Origin: Desulfurococcaceae archaeon AG1
GTDB taxonomy: Archaea > Thermoproteota > Thermoprotei_A > Sulfolobales > AG1
Direction: 5' to 3'
Length of the DNA: 64,000 nucleotides
Assembly (NCBI GenBank): GCA_003116855.1
Contig: BEWT01000013.1
Location: forward strand, 1-64,000
Position 1 is the stretch's first letter, and every line of letters starts with the position of its first letter. A model generated the notes under the pieces. That model saw only the letters and a program-made list of their open reading frames with translations, did no database searches and was not told where the DNA came from. The translations under genes were made by a program, and so were the position numbers. Below, piece after piece: positions 53,530 through 62,481 of this stretch.

Positions 53530-54048
53530 TAAAACCCCGGACTGTTCTCCGAGTAAAAGCTTTTAAAGCTTTCCAGCCACCATAAATATAGAAACGATAT
53601 ATATCCTCATCCCTGCGGTAATTATAGCTATTAGAGGCTGGATTGTTTCCTTCTTTAATACTCATAGAATTATGGATATACTTTGATCTATTTTATATGT
53701 TGCTCCTCCTCGCACTCCTAGCTGTTATCGAGGAGAGAAACGATGTTTAGATGATTACAAGGACTGATGCTATTAGAGTCAACTAGATGTTGGTAAGAGT
53801 ATCATCCAAAACATCTAGTAGTATTTACCCTATAAGAAACACTACCGTTGCGCCCAACAGCTATCTACAAACCACAAAGATCCCTCAGAGAGACTTTTAT
53901 AGACAGGTGGGAGTCCCTTGATATGAAAGAACATCAAAATATCCAGGGATAGGATAGACCGAGAACATGAACGTGAGCAATGCCATATCTAATGTAATCT
54001 GTGTATCTCAAGGCTATTTTCTCTATAACATAGATTAGAGAGGGGCTA
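53530..54048. other. 519-nt spacer with a strong inverted repeat
   Basis: Between GH57 and the hexulose-phosphate synthase. Apart from the inverted repeat at 53782-53819 there is only a short hydrophobic frame ending at about 53749 (IYFDLFYMLLLLALLAVIEE), without a start signal. I do not call it. Confidence 0.35.
53782..53819. repeat. 10-bp perfect inverted repeat with extended stem
   Basis: ACTAGATGTT and AACATCTAGT; two further G-C pairs (GG/CC) continue past a two-base bulge on the inner side, giving a long hairpin. No obvious gene on either side within 200 bases, so it is not a simple terminator. Confidence 0.5.
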
Positions 54049-54726
54049 ATGCCTAGAAAGGATCTTCTCAAAGCTATAGAGAGGGAAACATTGCTACAGT
54101 TGGCTCTAGATCTTGTAGATCTTAATATTGCATCGAGGCTTGCTAGGCAAGCATCCGAGGTTGGGATCGATATTATTGAGATCGGGACTCCTCTGCTCAA
54201 GGCCCACGGTATCAGGGCTGTTGAGGAGATAAGATCGGTAACCAACAGATCCTTTATAATGGTTGATACCAAGACAGCTGATGCCGGAGCAATAGAGGCT
54301 GAGATTGTTGGCAAGGCTGGTGGCGATGCGATGAGCGTGCTAGGTGTATCTAGCTATGAGACTATTAAAGAGACTATTGCGAGAGGAAAGGATCTAGATG
54401 TTTCGGTATGGATAGATATGATCCACGTCAGCGATCCCGTGAAGAGAGCTGAGGAGATAAGATATATGGAGCCTGATATCATAATAGCCCATATCGGGGT
54501 AGATGTTCAGAGAAGCAGGGGGATAACTATTGAGAGCTTGGAGAAAGAGGTTAAGGATCTCGTCGAGAAGGGCTTCAGAGTAGCTGTTGCTGGAGGTATA
54601 AAAGGTAGCGCTATAAAGAGAATGTCGGATCTAGGAGCATCTGTTATAATAATCGGGGGCTGGATCACGAGACACCATGACCCCTTAGAGAGGATGAGAG
54701 AAGCCGTAAGGATCTTGAGACAATGA
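54049..54726 (+). CDS. 3-hexulose-6-phosphate synthase (HxlA-like)
   Basis: 225 residues, OMP decarboxylase superfamily TIM barrel. LQLALDLVDLNIASRLARQA at the N-terminus, FIMVDTKTADAGAIEAEIVG (metal and substrate residues), VAGGIKGSAIKRMSDLGASV and VIIIGGWITRHHDP (phosphate binding). In archaea this enzyme with 3-hexulose-6-phosphate isomerase runs the ribulose-monophosphate pathway backwards to make ribulose 5-phosphate for nucleotides. The isomerase is not adjacent. 3-keto-L-gulonate-6-phosphate decarboxylase is a close alternative. Confidence 0.83.
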   Translation: MPRKDLLKAIERETLLQLALDLVDLNIASRLARQASEVGIDIIEIGTPLLKAHGIRAVEEIRSVTNRSFIMVDTKTADAGAIEAEIVGKAGGDAMSVLGVSSYETIKETIARGKDLDVSVWIDMIHVSDPVKRAEEIRYMEPDIIIAHIGVDVQRSRGITIESLEKEVKDLVEKGFRVAVAGGIKGSAIKRMSDLGASVIIIGGWITRHHDPLERMREAVRILRQ

Positions 54727-54936
54727 TCTGTGGTAGTGAAGATAGCTAAAACATGGGTTAGGGCATTTCATACAAGACTCGCCTCCCATATCATGGAGGC
54801 TTTCTTTAGCAACTATATGTTAATTGTTAATTAGTATATCTTTCCAGCTATTCACCTGTTATAGGAGGGGTGTGGAGTAATAGCTTGTAGTTGGTAACAG
54901 TCATAACCCCCCAGCCGTATTATATATGGATGGGTT

Positions 54937-55434
54937 ATGAGGATACAGGCATGGGGGGATCTTGTGAGTGCTAGCGGTAGTATTGCTCAGGCTATAGAGT
55001 CTCTCAGATCTTCTGGAAAGGATCTCGCAGCCTTCTTTAACGAAGTATTCCTAGCCGTAGAGCCTGTGTATAGAAATATAGGGATAGAGGTCAAGGAGAT
55101 CGGTAGGGGTTATGCTAAGGCTGTATTCAACATGAGCGAAAACATAGCTAGGTGGGGAGGTGTTGTGAACGGGGGCGTCATAATGACCGTGATCGATATG
55201 GTTATCGGGATCTCCGTGATGACTGTTAACGACGGTATTGATCAATACACAGCAGAGCTCAAGGTCAACTTTCTAGAACCCCTCAGAATAGATCCTTTCA
55301 CAGCTATTGGTAGGGTTATAAGGAAGGGCGGGACTTTGGTCGTAGGTGAGGGCGAGATCTATGATGGTGAGAACAGGCTTTGTGCTAAGGGGATTGGTAC
55401 GTGGTTTATTGTTAAAAGAAGAAATACGGGCTAG
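54937..55434 (+). CDS. PaaI-type thioesterase (hotdog fold)
   Basis: 165 residues with the hotdog pattern RWGGVVNGGVIMTVIDMVIG and YTAELKVNFLEPLRIDPFTA, typical of PaaI/acyl-CoA thioesterases (the NGG...D unit). It probably hydrolyses acyl- or aryl-CoA. ATG start. It precedes the Trm10-like gene by 30 bases, which may be an accident. Confidence 0.8.
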   Translation: MRIQAWGDLVSASGSIAQAIESLRSSGKDLAAFFNEVFLAVEPVYRNIGIEVKEIGRGYAKAVFNMSENIARWGGVVNGGVIMTVIDMVIGISVMTVNDGIDQYTAELKVNFLEPLRIDPFTAIGRVIRKGGTLVVGEGEIYDGENRLCAKGIGTWFIVKRRNTG

Positions 55435-55464
55435 CAGCAGGATCTCCTAGCTAGAGGATCTGGT

Positions 55465-56247
55465 TTGAGGCTTGTAATAATAGATCTTGGTGCTATCCAT
55501 ATACATAGCCTCAGAGAGCTTAAGAGCCTAGCCATACAGATCGAGCTTACAAACTCAATAGTAGTGAGAAAACTCGGAACTAGGGTTATCGCAGTAGCTC
55601 CTATGAAAACCATGGGGCTGGATTATATAGAAGCCTCCTCATTGCGTTCCGGCTATAGACTCCTGGTAGCACCCATGGAGAGGGTTATCGATATGCTAGG
55701 TGCTAAGAGGGTTATTGTCATGGACCCTTATGGTGAGCATGACCTAAGGGTAGAGGATCTAGAGTGGGCTGAAGCAGTAGTCCTTGGAGGCATAGTTGAT
55801 AGAACTCCTATAAAGGGTATAACAACGCTGCTTAGGAACATGGGTTTGCCCTGGGCTCCTACCATGAGGATCACATTAAGAGGATCTATACTAGGAGTTC
55901 CAAGCGAGATAAACAACATAGCAGCCATACTTATAAAAGCACTAGAGGTAGGTAGTCTTGAGAACGCGATAAAAGAGATCCAGCCTAAGAGGGATGCTAT
56001 AGCAAGGGCTTCTGCAGAGATCCCAAGGCTTCTGAGAAGCCTTGGGAGGAGTCCTAGTATCGAGGATCTTGTGGAGATCTATAAATCTCTCAGGACATGG
56101 CTTAACCTAGATAGCATTGGCATGATGAGAGCCCTTATTAGATGTGGTAGGAGAGATCTGGCATCCATGTGGCGGGAGAAGATCATAGCTGGAGAGATTA
56201 TTTCGGAGAAACCTGAGCAAGCGGTTTTGAGTTTCACTAAGAATTAG
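55465..56247 (+). CDS. Trm10-like tRNA position-9 methyltransferase (SPOUT)
   Basis: 260 residues. The SPOUT/Trm10 pattern EAVVLGGIVDRTPIKGITTLLR and MRITLRGSILGVPSEINNIA is clear (GGIVDRTP, then GS.L.VPS.IN). In crenarchaea this enzyme makes m1A9 in tRNA, in other archaea m1G9 as well. TTG start 30 bases after the thioesterase. The C-terminal part is helical. Alternative SPOUT enzymes are less likely because of the GGIVD motif. Confidence 0.82.
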   Translation: MRLVIIDLGAIHIHSLRELKSLAIQIELTNSIVVRKLGTRVIAVAPMKTMGLDYIEASSLRSGYRLLVAPMERVIDMLGAKRVIVMDPYGEHDLRVEDLEWAEAVVLGGIVDRTPIKGITTLLRNMGLPWAPTMRITLRGSILGVPSEINNIAAILIKALEVGSLENAIKEIQPKRDAIARASAEIPRLLRSLGRSPSIEDLVEIYKSLRTWLNLDSIGMMRALIRCGRRDLASMWREKIIAGEIISEKPEQAVLSFTKN

Positions 56248-56419
56248 TTCTCCCACAAGATCCTGGTTTTTATCTATACATATTAACGGAATATTATTAC
56301 ATGCACACTTATCCATCATACCTGCTATGAAGACTTAAACAGGATATAAGAACCTAAAACCCTAAGCCTAGGAGAAGTAAGCGTTTTAACCTCCATGCAT
56401 ACTGATCAGAGGAGAGGAT

Positions 56420-56890
56420 TTGGAGAGAGGCTCGTACGAGAACCTTTATAGCGTGATGAGGCGAGGGCATAATAGGAAGGAGAGGAGAAAGACTACTGTT
56501 GAGGAGTATCTGGAAACCATCCACGAGCTTGAGAAGCATGTTGGCTGGGTGAGAACCAAGGATCTCTCGAGGGTTCTCAACATAAAGCCCAGTAGCATCA
56601 CAAAAACATTGAAGAAGCTCCATTCTGAAGGGCTCATAATCTATGAGAAATACAGAGGAGCCAGACTGAGCAGGGCAGGATTAGAGGCTATAAACAAGCT
56701 CGTGAGAAAACACAGAGTGCTTGCAGAACTACTCAAAGAGGCAGGGTTGAGTGAGATAGACGCCCAGGCAGAGGCGGAAAGGCTTGAACACTTGGTGCCT
56801 GACTATCTGGTTGAGTATCTAGAGAAATTCATAATAAGGTATAGAGAGATGCTTCGTAAATGTGAAGGCGAGGGTTCGGGGACTCTATAG
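56420..56890 (+). CDS. DtxR/MntR-type metal-dependent repressor
   Basis: 156 residues, TTG start. Winged helix TTVEEYLETIHELEKHVGWV then RTKDLSRVLNIKPSSITKTL and KKLHSEGLIIYEKYRGARLS, followed by RKHRVLAELLKEAGLSEIDA and AEAERLEHLVPDYLVEYLEK, which is the DtxR dimerisation/metal-binding helix pair (HR..ELLK..G, EAE.LEH). It represses metal uptake genes when iron or manganese is bound. No SH3-like C-terminal domain, as in MntR. A VIT-type transporter lies 2.2 kb away. Confidence 0.88.
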   Translation: MERGSYENLYSVMRRGHNRKERRKTTVEEYLETIHELEKHVGWVRTKDLSRVLNIKPSSITKTLKKLHSEGLIIYEKYRGARLSRAGLEAINKLVRKHRVLAELLKEAGLSEIDAQAEAERLEHLVPDYLVEYLEKFIIRYREMLRKCEGEGSGTL

Positions 56891-56903
56891 GTTACGAAGC
56901 ACG

Positions 56904-57614
56904 TTAAAGACCTAGATATAGCTTCCCCAACTCCTTGTGTTCCAAGAGATCCTGGGCTGCTCCCTCAAACACAACCCTACCGCTCACCAGGAGATAAGCC
57001 TTGTCACCGATCTCTAGGGCTGCTTTTGCATTCTGCTCAACCAGGATCACTGGCACCCCTGTTTGGTTCTTTATCTCATAGATCTTGTTAAGCATGGTCT
57101 TTGCCAGCTTCGGTGCTAGTTGTGCTGTAGGCTCATCAACCATAAGGATCTTGGGCTTCCTAACGATAGCCATCGCCAGTGCTAGCATCTGCCTCTGCCC
57201 GCCTGAGAGTTGGTATGCTTTATATGTAAGCATCCCCTTAAGTTCTGGGAAGAGCTCCATTGCATCTGATATCCTATCCTCACTATATTTACTGAATGCG
57301 TAGAGAGCCATCCTCAGATTCTCGAGTACTGTGAGGTTTACAAAGACATTATCCACCTGGGGTAGGTAGACAAGTCCAGCCCTAGCCCTCCTATATGGGG
57401 GCATTCCAGTTATATCCTCGTCGCCTAAATAGATCCTGCCACTATATAGTGTTGACAAGCCCATAAAGGTTTTGAGCAGTGTCGACTTTCCAGAGCCGTT
57501 TGGCCCTACAACTACTGTTATGCCCTTATCATGTGCTGTGAAGGTGACATCATATAATACGTGGAGCCTTGCATACCCAGCATTTATACCCTCGGCTCGT
57601 AGCAAGCTATCCAC
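56904..57614 (-). CDS. livF: ABC transporter ATP-binding protein, LivF type (second copy)
   Basis: 236 residues. Walker A GPNGSGKST, AGLVYLPQVDNVFVNLTVLENL, signature QLSGGQRQ, Walker B ILMVDEPTAQLAPKL, H-loop LVEQNAKAAL. Overlaps the following-upstream livG by eight bases. The operon has only this and livG; permeases and a binding protein are absent. Convergent with the repressor gene, 13 bases away. Confidence 0.88.
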   Translation of the reverse strand: MDSLLRAEGINAGYARLHVLYDVTFTAHDKGITVVVGPNGSGKSTLLKTFMGLSTLYSGRIYLGDEDITGMPPYRRARAGLVYLPQVDNVFVNLTVLENLRMALYAFSKYSEDRISDAMELFPELKGMLTYKAYQLSGGQRQMLALAMAIVRKPKILMVDEPTAQLAPKLAKTMLNKIYEIKNQTGVPVILVEQNAKAALEIGDKAYLLVSGRVVFEGAAQDLLEHKELGKLYLGL

Positions 57615-58374
57615 CCAGGTAGCTCTCTATAACCAGGGGATTGCTAACCACGGTTTCGGGGGGTCCTGAAGCTATGATCTTACCTCTATGCATGGCGTAA
57701 ACATGATCCACGTATTTCAGCGCTATATCAAGCCTATGCTCAACAGCAAGGATCGTTATCCCCAGCTCGCTCACAGATTTCCTCATATAGCTGAATATAT
57801 CATGGGCAAGTGTGGGTAGTATCCCGGCTATAGGTTCGTCCATTATTACGAGTCTCGCCCTATTCATAAGAGCCCTTGCAAGTTCCAGAAGCTTCAGCTG
57901 TCCTCCGCTTAGCTGGTAGGCATATTGATCCCAAACCCTGTCTAGGTTGAGAAACCTAAGCACCTTGAAAGCATATTCGGCCGCCTCTTTCTCCTCTGAA
58001 ACCCATCTTCTTCCCATATTACGTAAGAGCGAGGTTCTCGGGACACCTCTCCAGGAGACCAGTAGGTTCTCGAGAACCGTTAGTCTGAGGAAAGGCTGTG
58101 GTATCTGGAAGGTTCTTACAATACCTAGCTCATTGATCCTGTGGGGTGGGAGACCTGTTATATCCATACCATCATAGATAACCCTGCCAGAGCTCGGCTT
58201 ATAGATCCCAGATATAGCGTTTATCAACGAGGTCTTCCCCGAACCGTTGGGACCTATCACCAGCGTTATCCTCCTCTCAGGAACATCGATCGACGCTCCA
58301 TCAACAGCTCTGAGAGCGCCGAAGCTCAGAGTGAGATCCACTGTCTTTAAAAGGATCCTGCCCTCTTCACCCAC
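57607..58374 (-). CDS. livG: ABC transporter ATP-binding protein, LivG type (second copy)
   Basis: About 255 residues from GTG 58374 (an open frame extends to 58455 without homology). Walker A GPNGSGKTSLINA, Q-loop VRTFQIPQPFLRLTVLENLL, signature QLSGGQLKLLELARAL, Walker B LVIMDEPIAGILPTL, H-loop AVEHRLDIAL. Forms a pair with livF. No permease gene is adjacent. Confidence 0.88.
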   Translation of the reverse strand: MGEEGRILLKTVDLTLSFGALRAVDGASIDVPERRITLVIGPNGSGKTSLINAISGIYKPSSGRVIYDGMDITGLPPHRINELGIVRTFQIPQPFLRLTVLENLLVSWRGVPRTSLLRNMGRRWVSEEKEAAEYAFKVLRFLNLDRVWDQYAYQLSGGQLKLLELARALMNRARLVIMDEPIAGILPTLAHDIFSYMRKSVSELGITILAVEHRLDIALKYVDHVYAMHRGKIIASGPPETVVSNPLVIESYLGG

Positions 58375-58458
58375 ACGGATACCCTGATTAGTGTATTGAT
58401 GAACTGCTTTATATCTATCAACACATACAACACATATTATTTCACAAGACAGCATTGA

Positions 58459-59043
58459 TCATAGTATGTTTCTAATCTCATCAATAGATCTTGATATATC
58501 AAGCCTACCGTCGGGGTTCTTTGTAAAAACACCTCTACTCTCGAGGAAGCCGATCACATGCTCTGCACTTGCATCACTATCTGCGCATAGTGTTATTACA
58601 ATCCTTCTTGCCCGCGGTGTTAGTAACTCCTTGGGTGTTTCATTAGCACATCTAGAGATAGCCATAGCCATGTCCACCACCTCTTCCAAGCCGGCGTTTG
58701 TCTCGATATAACCACCTGTGGACGAGGCTCTATAGCCCCTAAGCCTTAAGAGATCCAGAAGGGGTTCTATATGGACAGGCCCTCCTATTATTCTCTGGAG
58801 ATGCCTTATGCTCAGCTTGGCTGTGAGACCCCTGCTTCCAGCACTGCTGAGGCGAGTGCTTCTTACGATCTCTTTGATGAGCTCGATAGCTTCTCTAGCA
58901 CCAATATAGTTATCGTCAAACACGACTTTTATAACGCCTCCGTCTATGGTTGCACTATAGATCCCTGGAATCTCTTCCGAGATCTTCTCAAGGATCTCCG
59001 AGCACTTGTTTCCACAACTTATAGTATAGCTCTTCTTAACCAT
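58459..59043 (-). CDS. Conserved archaeal hypothetical protein (DUF2067-like)
   Basis: 194 residues, soluble. Segments KVVFDDNYIGAREAIELIKE, LSIRHLQRIIGGPVHIEPLL and RARRIVITLCADSDASAEHV. The pattern of an N-terminal ferredoxin-like beta-alpha-beta with a Cys pair (SCGNKC) and a helical middle resembles archaeal DUF2067 proteins, but I hold this only loosely. No enzyme motif. ATG start, next to the second livGF pair. Confidence 0.55.
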   Translation of the reverse strand: MVKKSYTISCGNKCSEILEKISEEIPGIYSATIDGGVIKVVFDDNYIGAREAIELIKEIVRSTRLSSAGSRGLTAKLSIRHLQRIIGGPVHIEPLLDLLRLRGYRASSTGGYIETNAGLEEVVDMAMAISRCANETPKELLTPRARRIVITLCADSDASAEHVIGFLESRGVFTKNPDGRLDISRSIDEIRNIL

Positions 59044-59096
59044 CCCACGGCTCCAGATCTATATCGTCAATAAGCCCTAATATCTCAAAACCCGAT

Positions 59097-59996
59097 CTAC
59101 ACTCTTATTCCTAATAGCTCTGCCACAAACGATCCTATTATATATAGTACTGCTGATACACCCAGTATGATCACAGTCGTCTCTGTTATCTCTCTGAGAT
59201 AGCTCCTCCCATGAAGTACTGAGCCGTATGTTGATATATACGCCAGTATTACTATCGATAGGACTATAGATAGGGCAAAGGCTAGAAAGATCTCGTGGAC
59301 TATGAAGTAGGGTATAGCCAGGATGACCGCTGTTAAGAAATACGCAATACCGGTATACATAGCTGAAGTCCCGGGCCTTCCCATATTCCCTTGCTTAGCC
59401 TGGGCATAGGCTGCAGCAGCCATGGCCATCGACGCAGCGATCCCTGCTATGAGCCCAGCGATCCCTGCCATCACGGTGTTTTCATACACACCAAGCGTTC
59501 CAGCATGTATCCCTGAGATCTCTATTATTGCGTCAGAAAGGCCTAAAACTATGAAGCCTAGATAGGTTATCCTCTCCTCTTTAATGCTGTCTATAAGCAT
59601 GTTTTCATGGCTGATCTCGTCGGATATTATCCGCTCCAGCTCTTCCCTCTCAGAGCCATTCATCATTGGTAAGGCTTTCTTATACCTCTCTATAGTCTCG
59701 TTCTCCTTTCTCTCAAGGATCTTGATCGCTATCGTAACCCCGAAGATCAGGGTCATTATCAACGCAGCTAGAATCCTTATCCACGCTAGCCTCACACTAC
59801 ACCCGCCGGTAAGGGATGACCAGAATCTATAGTGTCTCTCCTCATGGGAGGCCATCTCTACAAGAATCCCTCTAGCATGTCTGGGTACAAAGGGCATCTT
59901 GGAGAGCCACCTATATATGGCTCCATCTATATACTCATCCTTGCAAGATGCAAGAGCTATACTTGATAGATCAACCATATCCCTAGCACCGCTCAA
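59097..59996 (-). CDS. VIT1/CCC1-family transporter with N-terminal ferritin-like domain
   Basis: 299 residues (TTG 59996; ATG 59978 would remove six). Residues 20-75 have MASHEERHYRFW, and a later DEISHENMLIDSIKEE, the E...ExxH halves of a ferritin-like/rubrerythrin unit. From about 145 on: GLSDAIIEISGIHAGTLGVY and AGIAASMAMAAAAYAQAKQG, the CCC1/VIT1 signature, with four to five membrane helices. It likely moves iron or manganese across the membrane. The repressor at 56.4 kb may control such a function, though not adjacent. Confidence 0.8.
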   Translation of the reverse strand: MSGARDMVDLSSIALASCKDEYIDGAIYRWLSKMPFVPRHARGILVEMASHEERHYRFWSSLTGGCSVRLAWIRILAALIMTLIFGVTIAIKILERKENETIERYKKALPMMNGSEREELERIISDEISHENMLIDSIKEERITYLGFIVLGLSDAIIEISGIHAGTLGVYENTVMAGIAGLIAGIAASMAMAAAAYAQAKQGNMGRPGTSAMYTGIAYFLTAVILAIPYFIVHEIFLAFALSIVLSIVILAYISTYGSVLHGRSYLREITETTVIILGVSAVLYIIGSFVAELLGIRV

Positions 59997-60279
59997 TCCA
60001 CCAGACCAGTAAGAATAGTTTTTTAAGAGTATAAATACAGAACCAACATGTACTCTAGATCCCTATCCAAGGGTTCGTGCTTCATGGTCTAGTCTCTTTT
60101 GATATCAACCGACTTACCTCTGACCCTATAGGCACAAAACCCTCTCATCAAAGCCTCTTCATAAACGCCGACATATCCAGGACGATCTATAGATCAATTT
60201 TATGAATTCAAGCATAGCATAGATAAAACCATGGGTTTTTAGCGAAACCTGAAATGGTTTGCCAAGCCTGGGGCAGAAA

Positions 60280-61695
60280 CTATTCTCCTAGAATCTTCTT
60301 TAGAGCTGGGTATGCCTCCAAAGCCCTTTCCCTCATTATCAATAGGTAGTACTGCTCCAGAATGCCTATCGATAGCAGTATCCCTACGCCAGATCCGTAT
60401 GCAAGGGTTAGATCAGCTATTATCACCAACGCAACAACTATCAATGTGCTTAGAAGCGTTAGTGGGTATATATACTTCCCGAGGATAGCTTCAAGAACCT
60501 TCGGATTTCTCCTAAGTCCAGGGATCTCTAGCCCTGCCTTTATTAATTTCTCAGCCTGTCCTGAGGGGTTGAGACCGGCTACTTCAACCCACATGAATGC
60601 GAAGGCTAGAGCTAGTAGTGTGAATAACACTATATATATAGCAACCCTCGTAGGATCGGCTATGAGCTCTAAATAGCCTCTGGGGGGTGATAGGTATATT
60701 AGTATTTGTTCGAGAAAGCCTGCAGCACCCGTGCCTGACAGTATTGCTCTGAATATTAGGAAGTCTGCGAAGAGTATCGATACCAATAGGACTGGCATGT
60801 TAGTTACGTAGAGGAACTGGAGAGGAACCCTGGTTTTAAGTCCTCTTAGCCTCTGTGTTGTTACCGGTATGTAGACCTTCATTCTCTGGAGATATATGAG
60901 AACCACAGCTATTACCAAGAATGAGAGAAGCCCTAAGAGTCCTGGGAGGTATCCGAGGTTCGGGTTATATCTAACAAATATGCTCTCTATAGATAGACCC
61001 CCGTTGAGAGAGCTATAGACTATATATGGTATGAATCCCAAGGGCTCCTGTGATCCTGTGCTAACGGGGAATGGTGAGAATAGATCGTTAACTATAACGC
61101 CCGCTGTCCCAGCTAGTATGAAGAGCGATATACCGCTCCCTATACCCCAGCCCTTCTGGAGCATCTCATCGAGCAGAATCACTATCAGTGTAGCCCCTAC
61201 AAGCTGTGCCCATACGAAGAACCTTATGAGTGGGTCTGCTTTGACGTCAAATACTGGGTTAGGGCCTGTCAACTCCCAGAAGTTTGAACCAACTATTACG
61301 AAACCCCCAGCCTCGACGCCTGCTATTACTAGTGCGAGCGATTTCTGTGCTAGCGTGAACGTCCTCCTACCCTCGGGTTTAGATAGATCTATATTTACTA
61401 GCTTAGATCCTACGAGGATCTGCATAATAAGCCCAGCAGTAACTATAGGGCCTATACCTAGCTGAGCCAAAGTGCCCTGGGAAGATGCGAAAACAACCTG
61501 GACTATTGTTGGGAGAGCCGCAGCTGCACCAGCTGTATGCTGAATCCCATAGATAGGTGTTGAAGCCATCAATATATAGATCGCGAGTGCGAGGAAAGTG
61601 TAGAGAAACCTCATACCAAGGCTAGGCTTAATAGCAGGCTTCGGGACGCCAGGTATATACTCTCCCATCGATGCAAATACCTGTAGAACTCCCAA
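60280..61695 (-). CDS. secY: Preprotein translocase subunit SecY
   Basis: 471 residues, ten membrane segments. PKPSLGMRFLYTF-like start (YIPGVPKPAIKPSLGMRFLY), IDLSKPEGRRTFTLAQKSLA, LLDEMLQKGWGIGSGISLFI (TM5/6 loop), and VALVIIADLTLAYGSGVGIL (TM10). Forms the SecYEG translocon pore. TTG 61695 is preferred to ATG 61668, since the residues before the methionine align with other archaeal SecY and a TATA box sits 30-38 bases upstream, implying a leaderless mRNA. The ribosomal protein operon usually containing secY is not here: no ribosomal gene lies on either side. Confidence 0.95.
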   Translation of the reverse strand: MGVLQVFASMGEYIPGVPKPAIKPSLGMRFLYTFLALAIYILMASTPIYGIQHTAGAAAALPTIVQVVFASSQGTLAQLGIGPIVTAGLIMQILVGSKLVNIDLSKPEGRRTFTLAQKSLALVIAGVEAGGFVIVGSNFWELTGPNPVFDVKADPLIRFFVWAQLVGATLIVILLDEMLQKGWGIGSGISLFILAGTAGVIVNDLFSPFPVSTGSQEPLGFIPYIVYSSLNGGLSIESIFVRYNPNLGYLPGLLGLLSFLVIAVVLIYLQRMKVYIPVTTQRLRGLKTRVPLQFLYVTNMPVLLVSILFADFLIFRAILSGTGAAGFLEQILIYLSPPRGYLELIADPTRVAIYIVLFTLLALAFAFMWVEVAGLNPSGQAEKLIKAGLEIPGLRRNPKVLEAILGKYIYPLTLLSTLIVVALVIIADLTLAYGSGVGILLSIGILEQYYLLIMRERALEAYPALKKILGE

Positions 61696-61724
61696 TCTCT
61701 TCCCATAAACTAGATTTTAGAGAA

Positions 61725-61733
61725 CTTTTAAAT
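61725..61733 (-). promoter_or_regulatory. TATA box of secY
   Basis: ATTTAAAAG on the minus strand, 30-38 bases upstream of TTG 61695. That spacing would put transcription start at or a few bases before the start codon. Confidence 0.45.
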
Positions 61734-61871
61734 AGATAAAGACGCCGCTCTCCACATTCTGGTGGAGATGGAACGTATTAGCATATTGGGCAGATTGATA
61801 TGAATGTTAGAAGCTAGGGTCTAAAGGATCCTTCAAACCAGTATGTCTTTCATACAGCAACAATATTTATC

Positions 61872-61976
61872 ATGAAGACCATGACCACCGTTAGGAGATC
61901 GTGTTCTATAGATTTGCAGGACCTTATAGACTTGGTAACTAGGAAACTAGCCCTAAAAGTGGAGAAAAAGAACTAA
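61872..61976 (+). CDS. Possible 34-residue peptide
   Basis: ATG to TAA, with VRRSCSIDLQDLIDLVTRKL in the middle, amphipathic and basic at the end. No Shine-Dalgarno; a TTTAT run precedes it. It ends 24 bases before the convergent YHS gene. It may be chance. Confidence 0.2.
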   Translation: MKTMTTVRRSCSIDLQDLIDLVTRKLALKVEKKN

Positions 61977-61999
61977 GAGTGGTTGGTTCCCTTTACATT

Positions 62000-62140
62000 T
62001 TATTTTGCGTATTTCTCAGGGTTTCTCTTGAAAGCACTTACACAGTGGCTGCAACAGAAGTAATACGTCTTTCCTTTATACTCAACGCGATATTCTGTAG
62101 TTTCAGGAACTTCCATACCGCATACAGGGTCTCTGGGCAT
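62000..62140 (-). CDS. YHS-domain protein, 46 residues
   Basis: A short gene, start ATG 62140, stop TAA at 62000-62002, with GGTGAC as Shine-Dalgarno six bases upstream. Translation begins MPRDPVCGMEVPETTEYRVE, then YKGKTYYFCCSHCVSAFKRN. This is a complete YHS domain (DPVCGM...YFCS..C...F...P). YHS/TRASH-type domains bind copper, mercury or other soft metals or contribute a ferredoxin-like fold to oxygenases. The plus-strand frame 61979-62215 is its shadow. Confidence 0.85.
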   Translation of the reverse strand: MPRDPVCGMEVPETTEYRVEYKGKTYYFCCSHCVSAFKRNPEKYAK

Positions 62141-62359
62141 AATGTCACCAGGAAGATTAGATATTCAGAGGTAATATATGGATTGGTAACTGCATCTATG
62201 CTCTATTTTCTCTAGGCGACCAACTTTTTACTATACCTGCCAGAGTTCTCTTTATCGTTACTTAACAGAAATACGAGGCTGATTTTCAACCATGTTTATC
62301 TTAGTTGCTAATTATGAGTAATTTTCTATACTGACAGAAGCAGGAGATGCAGGGAGTAG

Positions 62360-62437
62360 GGATATGATCTAGTTATTATAGGTAGTGGGGATCCGCAGAA
62401 CCTACCCAAGTTCTCTCATAGACCTCAAGCCCCCGAG
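62360..62437 (+). pseudogene. Tiny Rossmann-fold start, flavoprotein fragment
   Basis: After a stop, the frame reads GYDLVIIGSGDPQN and ends at TAG 62435-62437. The DLVIIGSG is the first strand and glycine loop of an FAD-dependent oxidoreductase. No further homology. Possibly chance, but the sequence is typical. Confidence 0.2.
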
Positions 62438-62481
62438 TAGAAACCTGTCTAAGAATATCTACTTTAAAAGCACCTCTCTTC

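Noticed and set aside
53640-53749. Short hydrophobic frame (one membrane helix)
   Set aside because: No start codon with ribosome-binding site, no homology.
61979-62215. 78-residue plus-strand frame
   Set aside because: Antisense shadow of the YHS gene.
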